From Leptasterias polaris (taxonomy: Eukaryota > Echinodermata > Asteroidea > Forcipulatida > Asteriidae): DNA of 64,000 bases. Shown one piece after another: positions 34,732 through 47,033 of the stretch. Numbering within the stretch: the first letter of the stretch is position 1; every line of letters begins with the position of its first letter. The notes under the pieces are model-generated. The model made no database searches and was not told the DNA's origin. It was given only the letters and a program-made list of their open reading frames with translations. A program made the position numbers and the translations under genes. Where the stretch lies: positions 4,877,768-4,941,767 of the forward strand of contig JAZGTN010000150.1 in assembly GCA_037783415.1 (NCBI GenBank), read 5' to 3'.

Positions 34732-37700
34732 CGTTGGGCCAACGAAACAAGTTTCGTTGGGCCAACGTTGGCTGTCAACGTTGGCCCAACACAGTTTTGC
34801 TCATCGGCGTTACGTTGGCCCAACGTAAAAGTTGGCCCAACGTTGGCCCAACGTAAAAGTTGGCCCAACGTTGGCCCAACGTTGGCCCTTTGTATCACTA
34901 ACTATGAACCAATATTAGGTCAACATTGGCCCAATGTTGGCCCTTTGTATCATTAACTATGGACCAATATTAGGCCAACATTGGCCCCTTGTATCACTAA
35001 CTATGAACCAATATTAGGTCAACATTGGGCCAATGTTGGCCCTTTGTATCACTAACTATGAACCAATATTAGGTCAACATTGGGCCAATGTTGGCCCTTT
35101 GTATCACTAACTATGAACCAATATTAGGCCAACATTGGGCCAATGTTGGCCCTTTGTATCACTAACTATGGACCAATATTAGGCCAACATTGGCCCCTTG
35201 TTTCACTAACTATGAACCAATATTAGGTCAACATTGGGCCAATGTTGGCCCTTTGTATCACAAACTATGAACCAATATTAGGTCAACATTGGGCCAATGT
35301 TGGCCCTTTGTATCACTAACTATGAACCAATTTTAGGCCAACATTGGCCCCTTGTTTCACTAACTATGAACCAATATTAGGTCAACATTGGGCCAATGTT
35401 GGCCCTTTGTATCACTAACTATGAACCAATATTAGGCCAACATTGGGCCCTTGTATCACTAACTATGAACCAATATTAGGTCAACATTGGGCCAATGTTG
35501 GCCCTTTGTATCACTAACTATGAACCAATATTAGGCCAACATTGGCCCCTTGTTTCACTAACTATGAACCAATATTAGGCCAACATTGGGCCCTTGTATC
35601 ACTAACTATGAACCAATATTAGGTCAACATTGGGCCAATGTTGGCCCTTTGTATCACTAACTATGAACCAATATTAGGCCAACATTGGCCCAATGTTGGC
35701 CCTTTGTATCATTAACTATGGACCAATATTAGGCCAACATTGGCCCCTTGTTTCACTAACTATGAACCAATATTAGGTCAACATTGGGCCAATGTTGGCC
35801 CTTTGTATCACTAACTATGAACCAATATTAGGTCAACATTGGCCCAATGTTGGCCCTTTGTATCATTAACTATGAACCAATATTAGGCCAACATTGGCCC
35901 CTTGTTTCACTAACTATGAACCAATATTAGGCCAACATTGGGCCAATGTTGGCCCTTTGTTTCACTAACTATGAACCAATATTAGGCCAACATTGGGCCA
36001 ATGTTGGCCCTTTGTATCACTAACTATGAACCAATATTAGGTCAACATTGGGCCCTTGTTTCACTAACTATGAACCAATATTAGGTCAACATTGGGCCAA
36101 TGTTGGTCCTTTGTATCACTAACTATGAACCAATATTAGGCCAACATTGGGCCAATGTTGGCCCTTTGTTTCACTAACTATGAACCAATATTAGGTCAAC
36201 ATTGGGCCAATGTTGGTCCTTTGTATCACTAACTATGAACCAATATTAGGTCAACATTGGCCCAATGTTGGCCCTTTGTATCATTAACTATGGACCAATA
36301 TTAGGCCAACATTGGCCCCTTGTTTCACTAACTATGAACCAATATTAGGCCAACATTGGGCCAATGTTGGCCCTTTGTATCACTAACTATGAACCAATAT
36401 TAGGTCAACATTGGGCCAATGTTGGTCCTTTGTATCACTAACTATGAACCAATATTAGGCCAACATTGGGCCAATGTTGGCCCTTTGTTTCACTAACTAT
36501 GAACCAATATTAGGCCAACATTGGGCCAATGTTGGTCCTTTGTTTCACTAACTATGAACCAATATTAGGTCAACATTGGGCCAATGTTGGTCCTTTGTAT
36601 CACTAACTATGAACCAATATTAGGCCAACATTGGGCCAATGTTGGCCCTTTGTTTCACTAACTATGAACCAATATTAGGTCAACATTGGCCCCTTGTATC
36701 ACTAACTATGAACCAATATTAGGCCAACATTGGGCCAATGTTGGTCCTTTGTATCACTAACTATGAACCAATATTAGGCCAACATTGGGCCAATGTTGGC
36801 CCTTTGTTTCACTAACTATGAACCAATATTAGGCCAACATTGGGCCAATGTTGGTCCTTTGTTTCACTAACTATGAACCAATATTAGGTCAACATTGGGC
36901 CAATGTTGGTCCTTTGTATCACTAACTATGAACCAATATTAGGCCAACATTGGGCCAATGTTGGCCCTTTGTTTCACTAACTATGAACCAATATTAGGTC
37001 AACATTGGCCCCTTGTATCACTAACTATGAACCAATATTAGGCCAACATTGGGCCAATGTTGGCCCTTTGTTTCACTAACTATGAACCAATATTAGGTCA
37101 ACATTGGGCCAATGTTGGTCCTTTGTATCACTAACTATGAACCAATATTAGGCCAACATTGGGCCAATGTTGGTCCTTTGTATCACTAACTATGAACCAA
37201 TATTAGGTCAACATTGGGCCAATGTTGGTCCTTTGTATCACTAACTATGAACCAATATTAGGCCAACATTGGGCCAATGTTGGCCCTTTGTTTCACTAAC
37301 TATGAACCAATATTAGGTCAACATTGGGCCAATGTTGGTCCTTTGTATCACTAACTATGAACCAATATTAGGCCAACATTGGGCCAATGTTGGTCCTTTG
37401 TTTCACTAACTATGAACCAATATTAGGTCAACATTGGGCCAATGTTGGTCCTTTGTATCACTAACTATGAACCAATATTAGGCCAACATTGGGCCAATGT
37501 TGGTCCTTTGTTTCACTAACTATGAACCAATATTAGGTCAACATTGGGCCAATGTTGGTCCTTTGTTTCACTAACTATGAACCAATATTAGGTCAACATT
37601 GGGCCAATGTTGGTCCTTTGTTTCACTAACTATGAACCAATATTAGGTCAACATTGGGCCAATGTTGGTCCTTTGTATCACTAACTATGAACCAATATTA

Positions 37701-40560
37701 GGCCAACATTGGGCCAATGTTGGTCCTTTGTTTCACTAACTATGAACCAATATTAGGTCAACATTGGGCCAATGTTGGTCCTTTGTTTCACTAACTATGA
37801 ACCAATATTAGGTCAACATTGGGCCAATGTTGGTCCTTTGTATCACTAACTATGAACCAATATTAGGCCAACATTGGGCCAATGTTGGTCCTTTGTTTTA
37901 CTAACTATGAACCAATATTAGGTCAACATTGGGCCAATGTTGGTCCTTTGTATCACTAACTATGAACCAATATTAGGCCAACATTGGGCCAATGTTGGTC
38001 CTTTGTTTCACTAACTATGAACCAATATTAGGTCAACATTGGGCCAATGTTGGTCCTTTGTTTCACTAACTATGAACCAATATTAGGTCAACATTGGGCC
38101 AATGTTGGTCCTTTGTATCACTAACTATGAACCAATATTAGGCCAACATTGGGCCAATGTTGGTCCTTTGTTTCACTAACTATGAACCAATATTAGGTCA
38201 ACATTGGGCCAATGTTGGTCCTTTGTTTCACTAACTATGAACCAATATTAGGTCAACATTGGGCCAATGTTGGTCCTTTGTATCACTAACTATGAACCAA
38301 TATTAGGCCAACATTGGGCCAATGTTGGTCCTTTGTTTCACTAACTATGAACCAATATTAGGTCAACATTGGGCCAATGTTGGTCCTTTGTTTCACTAAC
38401 TATGAACCAATATTAGGTCAACATTGGGCCAATGTTGGTCCTTTGTATCACTAACTATGAACCAATATTAGGCCAACATTGGCCCCTTGTTTCACTAACT
38501 ATGAACCAATATTAGGTCAACATTGGGCCAATGTTGGCCCTTTGTATCACTAACTATGAACCAATATTAGGTCAACATTGGGCCAATGTTGGTCCTTTGT
38601 TTCACTAACTATGAACCAATATTAGGTCAACATTGGGCCAATGTTGGTCCTTTGTTTCACTAACTATGAACCAATATTAGGTCAACATTGGGCCAATGTT
38701 GGCCCTTTGTATCACTAACTATGAACCAATATTAGGTCAACATTGGGCCAATGTTGGTCCTTTGTATCACTAACTATGAACCAATATTAGGCCAACATTG
38801 CGCCAATGTTGGTCCTTTGTTTCACTAACTATGAACCAATATTAGGTCAACATTGGGCCAATGTTGGTCCTTTGTTTCACTAACTATGAACCAATATTAG
38901 GTCAACATTGGGCCAATGTTGGTCCTTTGTATCACTAACTATGAACCAATATTAGGCCAACATTGGGCCAATGTTGGTCCTTTGTTTCACTAACTATGAA
39001 CCAATATTAGGTCAACATTGGGCCAATGTTGGTCCTTTGTTTCACTAACTATGAACCAATATTAGGTCAACATTGGGCCAATGTTGGTCCTTTGTATCAC
39101 TAACTATGAACCAATATTAGGCCAACATTGGGCCAATGTTGGTCCTTTGTTTCACTAACTATGAACCAATATTAGGTCAACATTGGCCCAATGTTGGCCC
39201 TTTGTATCATTAACTATGGACCAATATTAGGCCAACATTGGCCCCTTGTTTCACTAACTATGAACCAATATTAGGCCAACATTGGGCCAATGTTGGCCCT
39301 TTGTATCACTAACTATGAACCAATATTAGGTCAACATTGGGCCAATGTTGGTCCTTTGTATCACTAACTATGAACCAATATTAGGCCAACATTGGGCCAA
39401 TGTTGGTCCTTTGTATCACTAACTATGAACCAATATTAGGCCAACATTGGGCCAATGTTGGCCCTTTGTATCACTAACTATGAACCAATATTAGGTCAAC
39501 ATTGGGCCAATGTTGGTCCTTTGTATCACTAACTATGAACCAATATTAGGTCAACATTGGGCCAATGTTGGTCCTTTGTATCACTAACTATGAACCAATA
39601 TTAGGCCAACATTGGGCCAATGTTGGTCCTTTGTATCACTAACTATGAACCAATATTAGGCCAACATTGGGCCAATGTTGGCCCTTTGTTTCACTAACTA
39701 TGAACCAATATTAGGTCAACATTGGGCCAATGTTGGTCCTTTGTATCACTAACTATGAACCAATATTAGGTCAACATTGGCCCAATGTTGGCCCTTTGTA
39801 TCATTAACTATGGACCAATATTAGGCCAACATTGGCCCCTTGTTTCACTAACTATGAACCAATATTAGGCCAACATTGGGCCAATGTTGGCCCTTTGTAT
39901 CACTAACTATGAACCAATATTAGGTCAACATTGGGCCAATGTTGGTCCTTTGTATCACTAACTATGAACCAATATTAGGCCAACATTGGGCCAATGTTGG
40001 CCCTTTGTTTCACTAACTATGAACCAATATTAGGCCAACATTGGGCCAATGTTGGTCCTTTGTATCACTAACTATGAACCAATATTAGGCCAACATTGGC
40101 CCCTTGTTTCACTAACTATGAACCAATATTAGGTCAACATTGGGCCAATGTTGGCCCTTCGTATCGTTAACTATGAACCAATATTAGGCCAACATTGGGC
40201 CAATGTTGGCTCTTCGTATCGGGCAAAGTTCTAACATTGAGCCACATTGGTCCAATGTTGCCTCCCTATCACCTACTGTGGACCAACATTGTTCCAATTT
40301 TGGCCCTTTTTCGTATCATTTACTTAAAATGACCAAACTTGAGCCAATGTTCGGCCATATCATTCATTATGAACCAATATTGGTTTAACATTGGCCCAAT
40401 GTTGACCCTTTGTATCATATATTTAGTGGACCAACATCGGCCCAACATTTAACCATTATATTGGCCAAATGTTAACTGAACATTGGTCCTTTTCCTGTGG
40501 TCCAATGTTGGCCCAACATTTTATCAACATTGGCTCAAGGTTGACCCAACTTAAAACACT
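34700..40560. repeat. Giant 55-bp tandem array, about 95 copies
   Basis: Starts with CCCAGATAGCATC and a run of GTTGGCCCAACG words (34719-34890, including a hairpin around 34735-34763), then 55-bp units containing CACTAACTATGAACCAATA, AGG(T/C)CAACATTGGGCCAATG and TTGG(T/C)CCTTTGT(A/T)T. Full units hold a dyad of 9-12-bp arms around one base. Shortened units lack the second arm. Between about 37.6 and 38.45 kb the variants follow a three-unit (165-bp) higher-order pattern. From 40200 to 40560 the units decay. No spacers and no coding potential. Confidence 0.92.
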
Positions 40561-41560
40561 GAAAAAGAACACATATGAAATATTTCCTGCAAACATAACC
40601 ATTTGTTTATTTTTCAAACATTAATGGGTAAACATTTCAAATATTAATGGAAGACTAAAAGTGAATGTAAATAAAAGACTGGCCATCACTAAATTGTGAG
40701 TTGAATTGAATTGAATTGAATTGAAATTACATTTAAACCACTTATATTTCATTGATGCATGATTGTGCAAAAATGGTCTAAGGACTAGGTGTTCACCTTT
40801 GTTTATAGACATGGCAGAGGATTGGTGAATATAAAAAAAAAAAATCTGATTTTTAATCTAAAAACTTAGTATAAAGTCGGCACTGGTACCAACCGTCTGA
40901 AATACTGTCATCTTCGAGAAATGTTTGTACACAATTTCATTGCAGTGGCTTTCGAAGGCCACTCCAATGAAGGCCACTTACCGTTCAATGCCAATTTCTC
41001 AAAAACGTGATCACCTATTTTGATGGAATTTTCACAGGTTGGTTTTATGATGTCTCTTGAAAACTAGAGGATTGGAATAAGTGTACATATCCAAAAATCC
41101 AATGGTTTATTATCCTTTTAAATGCATCATCACTGAGTGTCATCGAAATTAAGGAAGGTTTTGCTCATTGTATGAATAAGCATCAATGGCCGTACATCAA
41201 TGTTATTATTTCTATTGCCGTTTGTGCTTCGTCGTTTCTTGATAGAACTTAGTGAAATAAAGTTTTGAGCACGATATTATGAGTATAGCTATCAAAACGA
41301 CTGGCCGTGGAACTGTTAAGTCTCGATGACATATATACCTTGCAAAATGCAAGTTGTTTACCTTACTACCATGAAAAAGTCAGTTGTGTTTCGCTTTGGG
41401 CATCATAAAACACGATGTGAAAACCGTACAAGTTGAATAAACATTCTGTATATCAAACTTGTAAAAAATTACTTTAAAAATAATAAATAAATAAATAAAT
41501 AAAAGATTAAAAAAGTGAAAATGAGGAATGTTATATAGTAAAAAGGCCTATGGAGTTGGG
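40561..41560. other. Spacer downstream of DUF4806 gene
   Basis: Non-coding. Holds a GAATT pentamer run (about 40694-40722) and an AAAT run (about 41483-41503). The 3' UTR of the DUF4806 gene should lie here. I see no unambiguous polyadenylation signal close to the stop. Confidence 0.4.
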
Positions 41561-44500
41561 TTAGTCGCTGTCAATAGCCATTGCAACAGAATTTCCCTGC
41601 AGTCCTGATGCTTGCTTCTGTAGCTCCATCATGGCATGCCGTGCTTTGCGGCCTCCATCTCTGTCTTTTGCGTACCGCAACCAGTCACCTGTAGCCACCT
41701 CTATGCTGGAGTCTGTTGCACCCCGGCAGACGGTGTTGTTGCGGAGTGACTCTGTATAAAATATGATTTAATTTGTCTTATCATTGCAATTACGTGGTAA
41801 TAGTAGAATATGTACATGTACATATATACACAACTATGGGCTAGGTAGAGCACCATCACGTCAATCCAGAGGTCATAGGTTTGAATCCCACTCTAGTCAA
41901 GTTTTTTGTTCACCCGATAATAATTTAATATATTCCCAGTCAGTTTCCCACTGTTTTTACTTGATATTTATGTATATACACACAGTTGTATACAGGACCA
42001 TTTTTTGTGCAGAAAACAATTGCCATGGGACCTTATTTCCGCCAATCCCATCCCATCATACGTTACGTGTGAATGCTGAAATAAGGTCCGATGGCAATTT
42101 CTTACTGCAACAAAAATATTGCCACCCGGGGTTGGATCACTGGCTACTAGGCAGTGCATGGTTCTAATGACTTTTGACTGGTGTCCATACATACAGCTGT
42201 ATATATTGACTCGAGCGCCAACATATCGACTCGAGCGCCAACATGCCTTGTGTGTTGAAGCTGTGTGTGCGCATCTATGTTTGTGTACAAACCTATGTAA
42301 TAGCTTGGAAGTTTGTACTCTTATTTGCATATTAGTGCTTTTATTCTTTTTCTGTGTTAGTAAGAATCAATATAACAAGAATCTGAACACACATTATATG
42401 CATGCATGACTAAAATACATAAAGGGATGGTACGACGGTATTGGTTTTTTGATAAGTACATTTATTCCAATCCTCTAGTTTTAAAGAGATATCATAAAAC
42501 TATTTGTACACGCTATAAAACTTGTTTTTTATGGCCACAGAAATAAGGTCAGATTCAACAATTTTCTCGATCATAACATTTCAGATGGAAATAATTCTCA
42601 GGATTAAACATCGTGAACTCTACCATGTTTTTAAAGGATGTGTGACGTACTCAATAATAATGGTTTTATTTTACACCTTATAATTATTTAACAATGAAAC
42701 AATTTGAAAGGAATGTTTTGTGTCTTCCGGTATTATTTTATATTGATGTATTTTCTTTAAAAATAATAGTCTTCGGGAACGCCCACAAAAAATAGGCCAC
42801 TTGCTCGATTCCACCACTGACGTCACATGCATTACATAATATACTCATAGGGTGGACTGCCCATGAATAGCTCGTGAATAAATTACTCAATGGTGGAATC
42901 GAGCAAGTGGCCTATTTTTGTGGGCGTTCCTAAAGATTTATTTTTAAAGAAAATCAATTACAAATATACCGGAAGACACAAAATGTTTCTTTCAAATTGT
43001 GTTATTAATAAATAATTATAAGATGTAAAATAAAACCATTGAGAACGTCACACATCCTTATATTCATGGAAACTGACTAATCCAGGCACATGCTCGTGTC
43101 ATCAAAATCGTCAACAACCAATTAACTAAATGTCTCAAGTAAAGGAGAGCACTGTTATCACACAACAGTTTAATTACAGCAAAACCTCGGCAAGGTAGAG
43201 CAGAAAGGCATAAATTTCATAAATGTTTGTGTACATCTATACGTAACAAGATCTCGCACTTTTACAAGTGTTTAAGTGATGTATTGTGGGAATGATGTAC
43301 ATGTATAGTCAAGACTTACTTTTCAAAACTCCAAATATCTTGAGTGTGTTGAATGCACGCTTTCCCCGTTTCCCCCGCAGGCTGAACTGCTGGGCAATGG
43401 TGTTGTTTAATAAACAACTCATTGCCCGCCTGACACAGTCCACGACATTCCTTCCCCCAACTGTGCTTAAGTGACCTTCCTGTAAATCAGAAACAAAGAA
43501 ACACGATTTTACATAATATTATTAGTGTACTGACGTTTTATCCACTTATCCCAAAGCAGTCATTTGATGGGTGTCCATATGCTTAAAGCGTAATATGTGT
43601 CAATCACCATAAACGCTGTCATTGACAAGATGCAAACTGATGATGGGACTCTGAACACATAAAATGCATTTCTTGGGTTTGTACAGTTGTGTTAACATAC
43701 AGCGGAATTCTGCCATAATGAACACCAATATAACGAACATTTGGCTATAGACCGTATCGAATATGGTGTGCGTTTGGCGTACATGGTGTGCATGTACATA
43801 ATATACGCTGAGCACGCACAATGTTTGCCCCACAATATGGTCGCTTTCATGGCAACAATGGGGTATTTGATACGGTCTATACCGAACACAACTTTTGGCT
43901 CCTGGTTTTTGTGTACAAAACATACCGAACATTACACATAGCAAATCACTGCCCCACCCAACTATTCCAAACATTTTTTGATTGTTCTCATAGTGTTCGT
44001 TATAGCAGTGTTTCACTGTATTTTATTTCAAATTTCTTCTGCAATTCAAGTCAACATTTTCCAAACACTTGGCATTGACTCACCAATTTGTTCTTGACAA
44101 CCCTATCTGCAGACACTTTAGTCTCTAAGGCATCCAATTTGTCCATTGTTCCCAGCGGAAATTCAAATTCATCGGGCAGGTCACAGCTTGCTACTGGCGA
44201 CATATCTAACCGGTCTAGAATGTGCTGAAGGAGACGCTCTTGGCTGGCCATCTTCACCTTCAGCACCTCCATCCCGGCTAGAAGTTGCCTTTCAATTGCT
44301 GTAAATAAATACAAAGGACTGCTTATTGTTTTGTGATTAAACGTTTCAACCTTATTATAAACCGACAGATGCATTTTTCACCCTTAGTGGAATATCGTTT
44401 GCTGGGGATGGGTCACATGGAATAACATGATTATGCCAACCGTACCACCACAGCAAAGTACCACCACAACTCCAACAAAGATAAAGTCAGGAATATGACA

Positions 44501-46529
44501 ACTATAACAGGCACTTCACTTCACTGAGAGCAAACACTCCTGTTACCTAAGCTTGGGCGATACCACGATATTATCGAAAATCGCGATACTATTTTTTAAA
44601 CGATTACGATATCGTGTCTGTTTTTTTAAATCGCAATATCGGCAAATCGCGGTTTCGATGAAGTATCGCGATGCATTTCCTAATCGAGATGATATGAGCT
44701 GTTTAAAAACATAAAAAGGCACCGACCGCAACCGCAAGATTCCCTACTATTGATCCCCGGCTGGGATTCTTCGAAAAGACCGACATCAAACAGAGTCCTC
44801 ATACAGACCAACATCAAACAAACGAAAACTGTGCGGTATTGCTCACGCACGTACATGTATAAAAACGTTCCTCGGACGTTTCCCGACCACGAGGCGATTT
44901 CTCACAAAGGGAATTTCCCTTGCCTTTTCGTTCCCACAGCTACACGCCATTCCTTCACCCCCTAACTATAAAGTTTACCACGTTAGGAGCATGCAAGCAC
45001 ATCTGCGGGATTGAGGTGATGAATACTATGGCAGTGCTGTGAGAAGCACTACGTCATAATTATTCACGCGATCGGCCAATCGGAAAGCTGTGAGAAGCAC
45101 CATGTCATAATTATTCACGCGATCGGGCAATCGGAAAGCTGTGAGAAGCATACGTCATAATTATTCACGCGATCGGCCAATCGGAAAGCGGCCGGTCAGG
45201 AATCAGCCAATCAGCCTGTGCCAATTGCGTTCGTGGTGCTTCGGGTAACATGAAGAATAAAACCATGGCTAGAATGGAGAGCCTTACAGCCTTTATGAAA
45301 TTTCCTTACATCAATAACCAATTCGCGGCACTTCAGTTTTAACACTTTTTAAATCTGAAGTGGGTTCCCTCATCAACACACGTCACAAAATAACCGCGAT
45401 ATCATCGAATATCGCGATATATTTTTGACGATGTATCGTGAATGAAAAAAAGCAATATCGCCCAAGCTTACTGTTACCTTAAGTTTGTCTGGGCTGTCTG
45501 ATTCCAGCAATAAACGTGGAATAATATCTGACCAGAACACACACCCAAGATGATTTTCTAAAAAGTAAACATAAGATGATCCGTTCCTTATCCCTACCTA
45601 GCTGTATTATACTTACGTGAAGGGGCAAGCTGTGACAAGCCAAGTCGGGCCTGGGGAATGTCAACAACCTGGGGGGCAGGAGTCTTGTTGGAGGACGCAA
45701 AATTGGATGATGTAGTAGGACTGCTTGATAAGGGCATTACTATGCGTCGATGGGTTGTTTGATGTACAGGCACGCTTGGGAGTGGTGGTGGTGGTGGTGG
45801 TGGAATACACCTGGTCGGGGCGACCTTGCTGGCATGTTGGTTATGTTCCTCATCTGAGGATTCTCCGTCCAGGAAGCGACGATTTGGGCTGAAGAAAAAT
45901 CATTAAAAAATTGTTAAACTGAAATATGTGACTATTTGAATAAGGCGAACAAAAGCAAATTAAGATTTTTGTTTTTACATTGGAATGGAATTTCTTACAA
46001 ATTATTTTGTTTTACCAGAGCTTTTGACAGACATGAAAATTAATGAATTATAGAATTAGAGACTTACAACTTTCTGCGCTTTGGCTGGCGATTGTTTTCT
46101 TCATCTGATGACTGCCCTGTCTGCAGGTCCGAAACATCCTCTGCTAACCGACATTTTTGTTGTGCTTTTTTGTTCTGATCTGAAATAAAAGACATGGCTT
46201 ACCTGTTAATGTGATTATTTACAGGGCTATTTACAGACGCGTATGATATGCCTACCCATAAATATATGATGTAAACAAACAAATTACCCTTCTGAATTTA
46301 TTGTCATAATATTGTTTTATATACCTGTCTTGCACATTATGCGCTTGATGGTGAATTTCTCCCAGTCATCAGCCGGCTCCACTTGGTTTTGTACAGCCTT
46401 CACTATTTTTTGTGCAGCACCCACACCACTACTTGAAGGCCAGGAACATATCTTGCCATCATTCGTCAGCCAGTTTATGGGCACTACCTCAACTTCAGAA
46501 GTTTCTTGAAATTCCACAACTGCAAACAT
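41561..46529 (-). CDS. DUF4806-family protein, six exons, intact (384 aa)
   Basis: Exons on the minus strand: 46529-46325, 46179-46068, 45888-45617, 44298-44084, 43479-43320, 41751-41561. All have AG/GT borders, all phases match, and the total is 1,155 bp ending in TAA. Exon 1 encodes the N-terminal block MFAVVEFQETSEVEVVPINW and ...DGKICSWPSS, which usually precedes DUF4806 proteins. Exon 2 is acidic then basic (SSDEENNRQPKRRK). Exon 3 is Pro-rich with seven consecutive Pro. Exon 4 is a helical coiled-coil-like segment (VKMASQERLLQHILDRLDM). Exons 5-6 hold the DUF4806 core, VGGRNVVDCVRRAMSCLL, RGKRGKRAFNTLKIF, then IEVATGDWLRYAKDRDGGRK. Function is unknown. The family occurs in animal transposon neighbourhoods and is likely DNA- or transposase-associated (inference). 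The start could instead be an acceptor, because TTTGCAG overlaps codons 2-4. Its introns carry several inserted elements. Confidence 0.82.
41830..41960 (+). mobile_element. tRNA-derived SINE fragment
   Basis: The plus strand has GGTAGAGCACC (like the end of a tRNA D-arm / A box), then about 30 bp further GGTTTGAATCCC (B box, T-loop), then a GT-rich tail typical of tRNA-derived SINEs in marine invertebrates. The cloverleaf is degraded and no CCA or functional anticodon arm is evident, so it is not a tRNA gene. Lies in intron 5 of the DUF4806 gene. Confidence 0.6.
42017..42104. repeat. Inverted repeat in intron 5
   Basis: Arms ATTGCCATGGGACCTTATTT and AAATAAGGTCCGATGGCAAT are complementary apart from one base and are separated by about 46 bp. 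MITE-like relic. Confidence 0.65.
42634..43059. mobile_element. 426-bp foldback MITE in intron 5
   Basis: Begins AAGGATGTGTGACGT and ends with the complement ACGTCACACATCCTT. The arms are about 180 bp long and include TGTGTCTTCCGGTAT / ATACCGGAAGACACA and CCCACAAAAAATAGGCCACT / AGTGGCCTATTTTTGTGGG. A short unpaired centre lies around 42830-42885. No coding capacity. Superfamily not assigned because the flanks give no clear duplication. Confidence 0.8.
43746..43881. mobile_element. 136-bp TIR element in intron 4
   Basis: Ends TATAGACCGTATCGAATA and TATTTGATACGGTCTATA, complementary with one mismatch. The outermost TA at both ends would fit a TA target duplication as in Tc1/mariner-type MITEs. 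Confidence 0.65.
44548..45470. mobile_element. 923-bp non-autonomous hAT element in intron 3
   Basis: Starts TAAGCTTGGGCGATA and ends with its complement TATCGCCCAAGCTTA. It is flanked on both sides by the perfect 8-bp duplication CTGTTACC (44540-44547 and 45471-45478), the hAT hallmark length. Subterminal parts are rich in CGATATCG/ATCGCGATA words, as in fish and invertebrate hAT MITEs. Inside are three tandem units of about 58 bp (45027-45190, core CATAATTATTCACGCGATCG). No transposase is encoded. Perfect duplication and termini suggest a fairly recent insertion. Confidence 0.88.
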
Positions 46530-47033
46530 GGCTGGGCATTAAGTGTTTCCAGAACAAAACTCTACATGTAATAAATAAATTCTAATTTTGTATAGAATAG
46601 AATGGTAAAGTGCACTAATAATACAAGCAAATGACTGTAAGGAAATACCGATCAGATGAACAGACTCTACATACATTAGTTGTGATGAGGGTGCATGATT
46701 TACATTTATTATCACTGCAATGCTGCTAGAGCACATGATACGCAGGAAATACCACAGCACCATGTTATAAGTCAGAGTAAAAAAACATAAAACATATTTA
46801 GCATCCCACCCACATCCTTTTTTTTTATATACCCACAAAAAACAAGCAAAAGCAAGTAAAAAAAATAAATATATTCCAAACAAATAGAACCTTGTGTTGT
46901 GAAAGCTGGTGGCCGCCATCTTGGAAAATCGTAGAGGTGACCATTTTGGAAAATAGGTCTGGTGGCCATTTTGACAGGCCCCGCTTACTCTTTTTTTTAT
47001 ACAAATAACACGGATGGTCCAATAGTATAGCAA
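46530..47033. promoter_or_regulatory. 505-bp gap between transposase and DUF4806 gene
   Basis: Should hold the transposase 3' end and either the DUF4806 promoter or an intron joining both genes into one transcript. ORFs across it contain repetitive GGTGGCCATTTTG-like words (46900-46975), a common invertebrate repeat motif, and no recognisable protein. No TATA box or polyA signal stands out. Confidence 0.3.

Noticed and set aside
34890..40200. CRISPR-like array
   Set aside because: Units follow each other without unique spacers, no cas genes, and the context is eukaryotic.
41835..41900. tRNA gene
   Set aside because: A- and B-box-like words are present but no intact cloverleaf. Better explained as a tRNA-derived SINE.
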